In this document: piece after piece, positions 1 through 6,443 of the stretch
How the letters are laid out: each line of letters begins with the position of its first letter
Numbering within the stretch: the first letter of the stretch is position 1
From: an uncultured Burkholderiaceae bacterium
Lineage (GTDB): Bacteria; Pseudomonadota; Gammaproteobacteria; Burkholderiales; Burkholderiaceae_C
Assembly (NCBI GenBank): GCA_938022295.1
Contig: CALIDR010000190.1
Span: forward strand, 1 to 8,122
Direction: 5' to 3'
Length of the DNA: 8,122 bases
Notes under the pieces: generated by a model
What the model was told of the DNA's origin: nothing
Database searches by the model: none
The model's input: the letters and a program-made list of their open reading frames with translations, nothing else
Translations under genes and position numbers: made by a program

Positions 1-880
1 GCACCATCCCCGCCGTCACCTGCACCATGCGCAGCCGCATGCCCCAGCTCGTCGCGACGTCGTCGTCGGCGCGGTAGGCGCGTAGCTCGGCCACGCCTTC
101 GGCGAAGCGCCCGCGCACGCCGTCCAGCGGCAGCCAGGCGACGCCGACTGCCGCCGCCACGGCGACCGCCACGCCGGCGCGGCGCGGCCACGTCGGCTGG
201 CGCGCGACGGCGAACACGAGCAGCATCGCCGGCAGCGTCACCATGCCGCTGCGTCGGTCCTGCAGCGCCAGGCCGGCGGCGCAGACGAGCGCGGCCAGCG
301 CCCACGCGCCGCGAGTGCGCGGCGCGGCGGCGTCGAGCGCGAACAGGGCGCCGAGCGCCGCCCCGAGCGCGAGCAGCAGCGAGATTGCGATGCGCCGGTT
401 GCCGTCGGCGCCGACGAACGGCAGCGCGCCGTCGAACGCGGCGAGCGCGCCCGTGGCGTGCGCGATCCACACCGCGCCGACGAACGTCGACGCCACGACG
501 AAGTGGCGCAGCGCGCGCCGGGCGTCGTCGGCGTCGACCGCGAGCGCGATCGGCACCGCCCACAGCAGCAGCGAGTACGTCCACAGGTGGGCCACCAGGT
601 CGCCGCGCCCGGCCGTCGACCACGCCACCGACACCGCCAGCCAGCCCCAGAACGCGACCACGGCGACGAACAGCGGCTGCCGCGGCACCTGCGCGAGGCG
701 TCCGGCGCCGTGCAGCGCCGCCGTGGCGGCGAGCCCGAGCCCGAGGTAGGCGGCGTATTGCATCCCCAGCGGCAGGTACAGCGTCCACGGCGCCGCGAAC
801 ACGAGCGCACCGACGACGCGCGACCGTCCCTGCGCCGGCACGCCAGTGGCGCGCGGGGCCATCGGCTGTGCCGGCGTCAT
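1..880 (-). CDS. O-antigen ligase/polymerase family membrane protein (Wzy_C-like), C-terminus outside window
   Basis: This frame stays open from an ATG at 880 to the left edge (293 codons seen), so its C-terminus is missing. The product is very hydrophobic. Likely membrane segments lie near residues 22-38, 40-56, 70-86, 99-115, 125-143, 163-182, 192-206, 213-226 and 235-250. After the last comes a polar stretch with RGRF (256-259) and TSWGMRLRM (277-285). DRRSGM (208-213) leading into a helix, then R-F...E-L and a TSxGxRL-like motif, is the pattern I associate with the Wzy_C/O-antigen ligase family. Known members join or polymerise lipid-linked glycans at the periplasmic face of the inner membrane. 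The start overlaps the stop of the upstream glycosyltransferase (ATGA), so the two are probably translationally coupled. Ligase (WaaL-like), polymerase (Wzy-like) and protein-glycosylating ligase cannot be told apart because the large periplasmic loop lies outside the window. The family call is fairly secure; the exact role is inference. Confidence 0.8.
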   Translation of the reverse strand, partial: MTPAQPMAPRATGVPAQGRSRVVGALVFAAPWTLYLPLGMQYAAYLGLGLAATAALHGAGRLAQVPRQPLFVAVVAFWGWLAVSVAWSTAGRGDLVAHLWTYSLLLWAVPIALAVDADDARRALRHFVVASTFVGAVWIAHATGALAAFDGALPFVGADGNRRIAISLLLALGAALGALFALDAAAPRTRGAWALAALVCAAGLALQDRRSGMVTLPAMLLVFAVARQPTWPRRAGVAVAVAAAVGVAWLPLDGVRGRFAEGVAELRAYRADDDVATSWGMRLRMVQVTAGMV

Positions 881-1773
881 CGGGCGACGAGCCCACCGAG
901 CGCGCCGCCGACGAGCGCACCCAGCTTGGCCGCCTTGTCGTCCTCGGCGAGCACGATGCCGACCGCCTCGTATGCCAGCCGCGTCAGGCACAGGAACGCG
1001 AACGCCGGTTCGCGCCACGCCCAGCGCCGGGCGAGCCAGACGGTGTTGCGGCCGATCAGCCGCCGCCGCGGCGGCGGGTGGCCGCCGGCCTGCATTTCGC
1101 GGCCGAAGAGATGGAAGCGCCGCCGCTGCCCGATCGCGTGCACGAACTCGTGCCCGCCGTGCACGTACACCCGCAGGCCGGCGGCGCGCGTACGCAGGCA
1201 GGCGTCGGTGTCGACGTGGTCGAGCGCGAGCCGCTCGTCGAAGCGGCCGATGCGCTCCAGCGCGTCGAGCCGCCACACCGACATCGAGTTGATCACGAAG
1301 GCCACCGCCCGCACATCGCCGAACTCCCGCGGCAGGTAACGGAATCGCCAGCGCCGCAGGTCGATGAACTTGCCGCGCAGGCCGGTGGCGCGGTCGCGGT
1401 ATGCCGGGGCGAGGGCGGCCGTGTCGGGCTGCGCAAGCAGGGCCTGCGTGCGCGCGTCGGCCAGGAACGCCGCCAGCCCCGAGGCGTCGGAATCCTCGTC
1501 GACGAAGAGCACGTGCCGCATGGCCGGCGCGTTCGCCTTCAGGTACGCGAGGGCGGCATTGTAGGCACCGGCCAGCGCGCCGACGTTGCGGTGGTGCAGC
1601 ACCGTCACCGTGGCGTTCGCGAGCGCCGGCAGCGAGGAATGGCCGTACGGCGAGTTGTCGACGACGACGACGCGGCCGACGGCGGCCTGCAGCTGCGTGA
1701 CGAGCGGCGCCACGGGTGCGGCGAGCCGGTAGACGACGACCACGGCCGCGGTCGTCGCCGCCAGCGGGTTCAT
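877..1773 (-). CDS. GT2 family glycosyltransferase, rhamnosyltransferase (RfbF/WbbL)-like
   Basis: This is a 298-residue GT-A fold glycosyltransferase, the usual length for RfbF-type rhamnosyltransferases. The N-terminal strand AAVVVVYRL (9-17) leads to VVVVDNS (35-41), which forms the nucleotide-sugar pocket. NVGALAGAYNAAL (63-75) follows, then the metal-binding FVDEDSD (90-96), equivalent to DxD. The acceptor half has FVINSMSVWRL (159-169) and FDERLALDHVDTDACLR (178-194), where acidic D188/D190 probably include the catalytic base. The C-terminus (about 255-298) is a mix of hydrophobic and basic residues ending in KLGALVGGALGGLVAR, as in membrane-associated relatives. It would transfer a sugar, possibly rhamnose, from a nucleotide donor to a lipid-linked glycan on the cytoplasmic face. 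The ATG at 1773 lies 40 bases after the previous stop and has no clear Shine-Dalgarno sequence. Its stop overlaps the start of the O-antigen ligase-like gene. Family is secure; donor specificity is inferred from similarity alone. Confidence 0.88.
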   Translation of the reverse strand: MNPLAATTAAVVVVYRLAAPVAPLVTQLQAAVGRVVVVDNSPYGHSSLPALANATVTVLHHRNVGALAGAYNAALAYLKANAPAMRHVLFVDEDSDASGLAAFLADARTQALLAQPDTAALAPAYRDRATGLRGKFIDLRRWRFRYLPREFGDVRAVAFVINSMSVWRLDALERIGRFDERLALDHVDTDACLRTRAAGLRVYVHGGHEFVHAIGQRRRFHLFGREMQAGGHPPPRRRLIGRNTVWLARRWAWREPAFAFLCLTRLAYEAVGIVLAEDDKAAKLGALVGGALGGLVAR

Positions 1774-1813
1774 GGGCAGTGCGGCGCGGCGCGCGGCAGC
1801 GGCGCGCGCGTGG

Positions 1814-2896
1814 TCACAGGCGGTTGATCAGCGCCGCCATCGCCAGCCCCAGGTTGCCGAGCACGGTCTGGCGGTAGATGCCGACCTGCCGCAGCCCGGC
1901 GAGCCGCGGCAGCAGCGGCTGGCGGCGCGCCGCGGCGAAGGTGTCGAGCACGCGCTGGTTCTCGGGCGTCATCAGGTGGCGCACGCGCATCAGGGCGTCG
2001 ACGTTGCGGTCGACCCAGCCGCGGAACCGCCCCTGCAGCAGCTGGCGCAGCCGCCGCCACTGCGCCGGCAGGCTGCGGTTGGCGCCGAACTGGTTGGCGT
2101 CGTGCTGGCGGTAGCGCACCGTGGGGTAGGGGTCGTAGTGCACGCGCCCACCGCACGACGACACCAGCATGTAGGCCCACCAGTCGTGCGTCACCGCGCC
2201 GACGTCCTCACCGGCCAGGCGCAGCAGGTCGCGCGCGGCGCGGTTGAACACCATCGTGTTGCCGCCGGCGATGCTCTGCACGAGCGCGTTGCGGAAGCTC
2301 GGCTCGCGCTCGAACAGCGGCGAGTAGCCGATGTGCTGGTTGCGCGCGTCGACGAGCAGCGTGCGCGAGCCGTACAGCGCCGGCACGTCCGGCGGCACCG
2401 ACTGCAGCCAGGCGACCGCGCGCTCGAGCTTGTCGGCTTCCCAGATGTCGTCCTGGTCGGCGTAGGCGAAGTAGTCGGCGTCGATGTCGGCGCGGCAGGT
2501 CAGCGACAGGAAGTTCGCCGTCGAGCCCTCGGCCGGCCCCTCGTGGATCGAGATGCGGTCGGCGCCCCAGTGGGCCTGGTAGTACTCGAGGATCGCGTGC
2601 GTGTGGTCGGCCGAGCCGTCGTCGGAGGCCCAGATCGACCACCGCGGGTGGCTCTGGGTCGCGATCGAGTTGAGCTGGTGGGCCAGGAACTGCTGCCCCT
2701 CCATCGTGCACATCAGGATCGCCACCTTCGGCACGCCCGGCGCGCGCTCGTGCAGCAGCGACTTCAACGAGACGAGCGGGATGACGCGGCGGAACTCCTC
2801 CCACGGGCCGACGAGCTTCTCGATCGACGGCGCGCGCGCGGGTGCCGGTTGGGCGCGGGGGACTTCGGTTTCGTTGCGGAGCGGGGCGTCTTGCAT
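1814..2896 (-). CDS. GT2 family glycosyltransferase with DQDDIW motif
   Basis: This 360-residue protein has a GT2 catalytic domain from about residue 57. VAILMCTMEG (58-67) is the first strand and the position of the usual TYNG-type motif. SDDGS (91-95) binds the nucleotide, and DQDDIW (147-152) holds the metal-binding aspartates. GGNTMVFN (211-218), HDWW (237-240) and YRQHDANQFG (262-271) are typical of the group that includes rhamnosyltransferases such as RgpB. The first 55 residues are a polar, Ala/Pro-rich extension followed by an amphipathic stretch, outside the core fold. No signal peptide or clear membrane segment is seen, so it probably acts in the cytoplasm at the inner membrane, building a polysaccharide repeat. 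The ATG at 2896 sits only two codons after an in-frame stop, so no longer start is possible. The Shine-Dalgarno is weak. It is the first gene of the leftward polysaccharide operon. Sugar donor and acceptor are unknown. Confidence 0.9.
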   Translation of the reverse strand: MQDAPLRNETEVPRAQPAPARAPSIEKLVGPWEEFRRVIPLVSLKSLLHERAPGVPKVAILMCTMEGQQFLAHQLNSIATQSHPRWSIWASDDGSADHTHAILEYYQAHWGADRISIHEGPAEGSTANFLSLTCRADIDADYFAYADQDDIWEADKLERAVAWLQSVPPDVPALYGSRTLLVDARNQHIGYSPLFEREPSFRNALVQSIAGGNTMVFNRAARDLLRLAGEDVGAVTHDWWAYMLVSSCGGRVHYDPYPTVRYRQHDANQFGANRSLPAQWRRLRQLLQGRFRGWVDRNVDALMRVRHLMTPENQRVLDTFAAARRQPLLPRLAGLRQVGIYRQTVLGNLGLAMAALINRL

Positions 2897-3144
2897 CGAT
2901 ATCTACGGCGCTGCGGCGGTCGCGTGCGGCATGCCCTGCCAACGGGCCACGGCGGCATTCCGGGTCGCCGCATTGTTCACGAGGAAGTCATCGACTCTCG
3001 GCTATGAATGGTGGCTGATGCGTTTCCGTTCGTTGCCTGTGGCAAGAATGCAACAAGTCCATCGCGACATCCGGCGGGTGAGGCGCACCGCGCGCCGCGA
3101 AGCCGTGGCCGGCCCCGGCCGCGCCCCGGGGGGATAATCCACCG
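2897..3144. promoter_or_regulatory. Divergent intergenic region between polysaccharide genes and rhlE
   Basis: These 248 bases separate two genes read away from each other, so both promoters should lie here. I see no convincing gene. The stretch around 2970-3060 is clearly richer in A and T than its surroundings. It contains a perfect short palindrome (TTGCC at 3033-3037, spacer TGT, GGCAA at 3041-3045) and an alternative pairing of GTTGC (3032-3036) with GCAAC (3050-3054). I could not place a good -35/-10 pair for the leftward glycosyltransferase operon. The only persuasive -10-like hexamer for rhlE lies at the very right end. Confidence 0.5.
3133..3138 (+). promoter_or_regulatory. Putative -10 element of rhlE
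   Basis: GATAAT matches the sigma-70 -10 consensus at five of six positions in an otherwise GC-dominated region. Exactly six bases (CCACCG) separate it from the GTG start of rhlE, so transcription would begin at or next to the start codon. No good -35 box is visible 17 bases upstream. The G run just before it (3128-3133) could instead be a poor Shine-Dalgarno sequence at long spacing. Confidence 0.45.
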
Positions 3145-4593
3145 GTGACGACCGATCCGCCCCGTATTTCCCCGCCGCAGGCCGCGCCTGCCTTCGACAC
3201 CCTGCCGCTCGACCCCAAGCTGCTGCGCGCCGTCGCCGACGCCGGTTACACGTCGATGACGCCGATCCAGGCCAAGGCGATCCCGATCGTGCTCGCCGGC
3301 CGCGACGTGATGGGGGCCGCGCAGACCGGCACCGGCAAGACCGCGGCGTTCACGCTGCCGCTGCTGCAGCGCATGCTGCGCCACGAGAACGCCTCGGCGT
3401 CGCCCGCGCGCCACCCGGTGCGCGCGCTGGTGCTGACGCCCACGCGCGAACTGGCCGACCAGGTGGCCGCCAACGTCAAGACCTACGCCAAGCACACCCA
3501 GCTGCGCAGCACCGTCGTCTTCGGCGGCATCGACATGAAGCCGCAGACGGCCGAGCTCAAGCGCGGCGTCGAGATTCTGATCGCCACTCCCGGGCGGCTG
3601 CTCGACCACATCGAGGCCAAGAACTGCGTGCTCAACCAGGTCGAGTACGTCGTCCTCGACGAAGCCGACCGCATGCTCGACATCGGCTTCCTGCCCGACC
3701 TGCAGCGCATCCTGAGCTACCTGCCCAAGCAGCGGCAGACGCTGCTGTTCTCGGCCACGTTCTCGCCCGAGATCCGGCGGCTGGCGCAGAGCTACCTGCA
3801 GGATCCGGTGACGGTCGAGGTCGCGCGGCCGAACGCCACCGCGTCGACCGTCGAGCAGCACTTCTACAGCGTCGCCGCCGACGACAAGCGCGCCGCGGTG
3901 CGCCAGATCCTGCGCGAGCGCAACCTCGCGCAGGCGATCGTGTTCGTCAATTCGAAGCTCGGCTGCGCGCGGCTGGCACGCGCGTTCGAGCGCGACGGCC
4001 TGCGCACCAACGCACTGCACGGCGACAAGAGCCAGGACGAGCGGCTGAAGGCGCTCGACGCCTTCAAGAAGGGCGAGGTCGACGTGCTGGTGGCCACCGA
4101 CGTCGCCGCGCGCGGGCTGGACATCGCCGACCTGCCGGCCGTCTTCAACTACGACGTGCCGTTCAACGCCGAGGACTACGTGCACCGCATCGGCCGCACC
4201 GGCCGCGCCGGCGCGTCGGGGCTGGCGGTGACGCTCGTCACCCGCGACGACGCGCGGCTGGTCGCCGAGATCGAAAAGCTGATCAAGACCAAGATCGACC
4301 TCGAACCGCTCGAGCTCGACGACGGCCGCCCGCCGCGGCGGCCGCGGCGCGCCGAAGCCGACGAGACCGCGCGCGCCGAGCGTGGCGAGCGCGCCGAGCG
4401 CGGACCGCGCCGCGTCGCACCGCCCTCGCCGACCGCGGACCCCCTGTTCGACCGGCCGTACGAGCCGGCCGCGACCGCCGAGCCGGCGCCGTGGGAGCGC
4501 GCCGCGCCGCCGGCTGCGGCGCCGCGCGGGCCGTCGCCGAACATCAAGCCGCGCCGGGCCGTCGCGGCACTGCTCGGCGGCCGCAAGGGCTGA
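3145..4593 (+). CDS. rhlE: DEAD-box ATP-dependent RNA helicase, RhlE type
   Basis: This 482-residue protein has the full set of DEAD-box motifs. The Q motif is F17 with GYTSMTPIQ (34-42), motif I is AQTGTGKT (59-66), Ia is PTRELA (99-104), Ib is TPGR (148-151), II is DEAD (172-175) and III is SAT (203-205). Motif IV is IVFVNS (265-270), V is ATDVAARGLD (317-326) and VI is HRIGRTGRAG (347-356). No catalytic residue is missing. Family members unwind short RNA duplexes with ATP and help in ribosome assembly and RNA turnover in the cytoplasm, often with RNase E. From about residue 395 the protein becomes a low-complexity Arg/Glu/Pro/Ala tail ending in a basic patch (KPRRAVAALLGGRKG), probably for RNA or protein contacts. 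The start is GTG; no other start lies upstream in frame, and the next Met (38) falls inside the Q motif. A VanZ-like gene follows after 5 bases. Confidence 0.96.
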   Translation: MTTDPPRISPPQAAPAFDTLPLDPKLLRAVADAGYTSMTPIQAKAIPIVLAGRDVMGAAQTGTGKTAAFTLPLLQRMLRHENASASPARHPVRALVLTPTRELADQVAANVKTYAKHTQLRSTVVFGGIDMKPQTAELKRGVEILIATPGRLLDHIEAKNCVLNQVEYVVLDEADRMLDIGFLPDLQRILSYLPKQRQTLLFSATFSPEIRRLAQSYLQDPVTVEVARPNATASTVEQHFYSVAADDKRAAVRQILRERNLAQAIVFVNSKLGCARLARAFERDGLRTNALHGDKSQDERLKALDAFKKGEVDVLVATDVAARGLDIADLPAVFNYDVPFNAEDYVHRIGRTGRAGASGLAVTLVTRDDARLVAEIEKLIKTKIDLEPLELDDGRPPRRPRRAEADETARAERGERAERGPRRVAPPSPTADPLFDRPYEPAATAEPAPWERAAPPAAAPRGPSPNIKPRRAVAALLGGRKG

Positions 4594-4598
4594 CGCCG

Positions 4599-4970
4599 TT
4601 GCCCGTCGCCGCGCCGCGCTGGCACGCCGACCCTCGCCGCTGGCGCGCGCTGTTCGTCGCCGCGCTGGTCGTCACCCTCGTGCTCGCGCTGCGGCCGGTG
4701 GCGCCGCACGAGCCGTGGCTGCCGCACCTGGACAAGCTGCGGCACCTCGCCGCGTTCGCCGTGCTGTGGACGCTCGGCGCCTGGGGCGCGCTGCGCGCGT
4801 GGCCGCTGGCCGTCGGGCTGCTCGCCTTCGGCGGCGCGATCGAACTGCTGCAGGGGCTCACCGCGACGCGCGAGGCGTCGTGGGGCGACTGGGTGGCCGA
4901 CGCGGCGGGGCTCGCGGTCGGCCACGTGATCGCGTCGCGCTGGTCACCGCTCGCGGCGCGCGCCGGCTGA
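4599..4970 (+). CDS. VanZ family small membrane protein
   Basis: With a TTG start at 4599 this gives 123 residues, normal for stand-alone VanZ-family proteins. Four hydrophobic segments are seen, near residues 17-31, 47-64, 69-84 and 99-112. The family signature is present: LDKLRHLAAF (44-53) and EllQ-type IELLQ (81-85), then R91, SWGDW (94-98) and D101...G104. VanZ itself gives low-level teicoplanin resistance, but most chromosomal members have no known function; an inner-membrane envelope role is an inference. The frame is open further upstream inside rhlE. TTG 4599 was chosen because it follows the rhlE stop by 5 bases, has an AAGG about 10 bases before it and gives the typical N-terminus. 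A start overlapping the rhlE stop cannot be excluded. It is probably co-transcribed with rhlE. Confidence 0.82.
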   Translation: MPVAAPRWHADPRRWRALFVAALVVTLVLALRPVAPHEPWLPHLDKLRHLAAFAVLWTLGAWGALRAWPLAVGLLAFGGAIELLQGLTATREASWGDWVADAAGLAVGHVIASRWSPLAARAG

Positions 4971-4988
4971 CGGCCGCACGCCGCGCCG

Positions 4989-5002
4989 ACCGGGAGTCCG
5001 GT
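4989..5002. terminator. Small hairpin between convergent genes, possible weak terminator
   Basis: ACCGG (4989-4993), a GAGT loop and CCGGT (4998-5002) form a perfect 5-bp stem in the 32-base gap between the stops of the VanZ-like gene and the RsmI-like methyltransferase. There is no T run on either side and the stem is short, so termination is only suggested by its position. Confidence 0.2.
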
Positions 5003-5764
5003 TCAGGCGAGGAACAGGAACACCGTCGGCACGCGCCCGATCGTTGGCGGCGCAGCCCGCCACTCGGCCACCGCAGCCGTTCGGCACCACCCGCCGGGCA
5101 GCGTCAGGCCGCAGGCGACGCACAGCCGCGTCGCCGGTGCGAGCTGCGCGAGCAGGGCCTGCAGCAGGGCGTCGTTGCGGTACGGCGTCTCGATCACGAT
5201 CTGCGTCTGCCGCTCGCGCCGCGAGCGCGCCTCGAGGGCGGCGATGCGCGCCGTGCGGGCGGCGGCGTCCTGCGGCAGGTAGCCGGCGAAGGCGAAGCTC
5301 TGGCCGTTCAGGCCGCTGGCGGCCAGCGCCAGCGCCGGCGCGCTCGGGCCGGGCAGCGGCAGCACCGCGAGCCGGTGCGCGTGCGCCGCCTCGACGAGGG
5401 CCGCGCCCGGGTCGGCGACGCCGGGCAGGCCCGCCTCGCTGATCAGGCCGACGTCGGCACCGGCCAGCGCCGGCGCCAGCAGGTCGCGCCAGACGTCGGG
5501 CGCCGGGGGCCGCGGCGGCGCGCCCTTCGGCGGCCGCGGCAGTTCGCGGATGTCGAGCGCCTGCAGCGGCCGCCGCAGCGGCACCCGCGCGTCGACGCGC
5601 TTGAGGAACGCGCGCGTCGTCTTCGCGTCCTCGGCGACCCAGTGCTGCAGCCGCGCCGCGGCTTCCAGCACCCCTTGCGGCAGCACGGCGGCGAGGTCGA
5701 CCGCGTCGTGGCCGAGGTCGAGTGCGTTGGGAACGAGCAGCAGCCGGCCGCCGGAAGGCGTCAC
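5003..5764 (-). CDS. RsmI-like SAM-dependent methyltransferase (tetrapyrrole methylase fold)
   Basis: This 253-residue protein resembles RsmI, the 16S rRNA C1402 ribose 2'-O-methyltransferase, but is shorter than E. coli RsmI (286 residues). LLLVPNALDLG (8-18) stands where RsmI has its VPTPIGN strand. AEDAKTTR (44-51) matches AEDTRHT, and SEAGLPGVADPG (109-120) matches SDAGTPLINDPG. LPLPGPSAPALALAASGL (135-152) forms the SAM pocket, and GYLPQ (161-165) matches the GFLP motif. The C-terminal half is reduced and lacks the clear RsmI C-terminal domain. The GTG start at 5764 overlaps the maf stop (GTGA), so the two genes are probably translated together. True RsmI is normally encoded elsewhere, so this is likely a paralogous subfamily with an unproven substrate. 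Fold and SAM binding are well supported; an rRNA target is inference. Confidence 0.85.
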   Translation of the reverse strand: MTPSGGRLLLVPNALDLGHDAVDLAAVLPQGVLEAAARLQHWVAEDAKTTRAFLKRVDARVPLRRPLQALDIRELPRPPKGAPPRPPAPDVWRDLLAPALAGADVGLISEAGLPGVADPGAALVEAAHAHRLAVLPLPGPSAPALALAASGLNGQSFAFAGYLPQDAAARTARIAALEARSRRERQTQIVIETPYRNDALLQALLAQLAPATRLCVACGLTLPGGWCRTAAVAEWRAAPPTIGRVPTVFLFLA

Positions 5765-6384
5765 GGCCGGACGGCGCCGGCGGGCGCGGCGAGCGGATCG
5801 AGCCCCGCAGCGCGCAGCAGCGCGCAGGTGCGGATCAGCGGCAGGCCGACGAGGGCGGTCGGGTCGTCGCTGTCGATCGCCTCGAGCAGCGCGATCCCCA
5901 GGCCCTCGGACTTGGCGCTGCCGGCGCAGTCGTAGGGCTGCTCGGCGTGCAGGTAGTGCTCGATCTCGGCGGCGGTCAGGTGCCGGAAGCGCACGACGAC
6001 CGGCGCCAGTGCGACCTCGGCGAAGCCGCCTGCGGCGCGCACGACGGCCACCGCGGTCTGGAACACGACGCGCCGGCCGCTCATGCGCGCCAGCTGCGCG
6101 GCCGCGCGTTCGTGCGTGCCGGGCTTGCCGATCGCCTCGCCGTCGAGGTCGGCGACCTGATCGGATCCGATCACGAGGGCGTGCGGCATCGCACCGGCCA
6201 CGCTCTGCGTCACCGCGCGGGCCTTGGCCAGCGCGAGCCGCCGCGCCAGCGCGGCGGGCGCCTCGCCGGGCGCCAGCGTCTCGTCGACGGCGGGCGAGCG
6301 CACCTCGAACGGCAGGCGCAGCCGGGCGAGCAGCTCGCGGCGGTAGCGCGACGTCGAGGCGAGGATCAGCGGGGCAGCCGGCAC
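5761..6384 (-). CDS. maf: Maf family nucleotide pyrophosphatase, YceF subgroup
   Basis: This 207-residue protein fits the Maf/YceF family, whose E. coli YceF hydrolyses m7GTP and related modified nucleotides to the monophosphate, a house-cleaning role in the cytoplasm. Visible motifs are LASTSRYRRELL (8-19), the phosphate-binding loop, then VDET (33-36) and IGSDQVA (72-78) with catalytic-type D75. GKPG (86-89) follows, and further on CAGSAKSEGLGI and DPTALVGLPL, which mark the YceF subgroup rather than the dTTP/UTP-specific YhdE subgroup. The GTG at 6384 begins directly before the conserved LILAS strand, and the next in-frame starts lie inside conserved sequence. It diverges from yceD, as in E. 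coli, and overlaps the methyltransferase gene downstream. No Shine-Dalgarno sequence is convincing; a -10-like GACAAT lies 6 bases before the start. Confidence 0.95.
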   Translation of the reverse strand: MPAAPLILASTSRYRRELLARLRLPFEVRSPAVDETLAPGEAPAALARRLALAKARAVTQSVAGAMPHALVIGSDQVADLDGEAIGKPGTHERAAAQLARMSGRRVVFQTAVAVVRAAGGFAEVALAPVVVRFRHLTAAEIEHYLHAEQPYDCAGSAKSEGLGIALLEAIDSDDPTALVGLPLIRTCALLRAAGLDPLAAPAGAVRP

Positions 6385-6390
6385 GCCGCC

Positions 6391-6396
6391 ATTGTC
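6391..6396 (-). promoter_or_regulatory. Putative -10 element of maf
   Basis: Read on the minus strand this is GACAAT, four of six matches to TATAAT. Six bases (GGCGGC) follow before the GTG start of maf at 6384. No clear -35 box is seen. The spacing would put the transcription start at the start codon. Confidence 0.4.
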
Positions 6397-6431
6397 CCAC
6401 CGGCGCCGCGCAGCGTCGGCGCGCGCGGCCG

Positions 6432-6437
6432 TACACT
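6432..6437 (+). promoter_or_regulatory. Putative -10 element of yceD
   Basis: TACACT has four of six matches to TATAAT, including the key A at position 2 and T at position 6. It is followed by six bases (GCGCCG) and the ATG of yceD. No Shine-Dalgarno sequence and no clear -35 box are seen. It faces away from the maf element 35 bases to its left. Confidence 0.4.
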
Positions 6438-6443
6438 GCGCCG

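Noticed and set aside
385..1827. Long plus-strand frame opposite the O-antigen ligase-like and GT2 genes (480 codons)
   Set aside because: The product is Arg/Ala-rich and of low complexity, with no domain. The minus strand carries two well-formed proteins with family motifs and a coupled overlap.
2977..4185. Long open frame on the minus strand opposite rhlE (about 400 codons)
   Set aside because: It is a by-product of GC-rich codon use in the opposite frame. The product is His/Arg/Val-rich with no recognisable family, while the plus strand encodes a complete DEAD-box helicase.
4374..4412. Short tandem repeats of a GAGCGCG-like unit in rhlE
   Set aside because: They encode the Arg/Glu-rich tail within an intact reading frame, so they look like codon-level low complexity rather than a mobile or regulatory repeat.
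4382..5935. Plus-strand frame of 517 codons across vanZ, the methyltransferase and maf
   Set aside because: It crosses three supported genes in the wrong frame or strand, and its product is almost pure Arg/Ala/Gly repeats typical of GC-rich shadows.
6385..6443. A small RNA in the maf-yceD spacer, as for SraB in E. coli
   Set aside because: Only 59 bases are available, and two facing promoter-like hexamers account for much of it. No terminator-like hairpin is seen.
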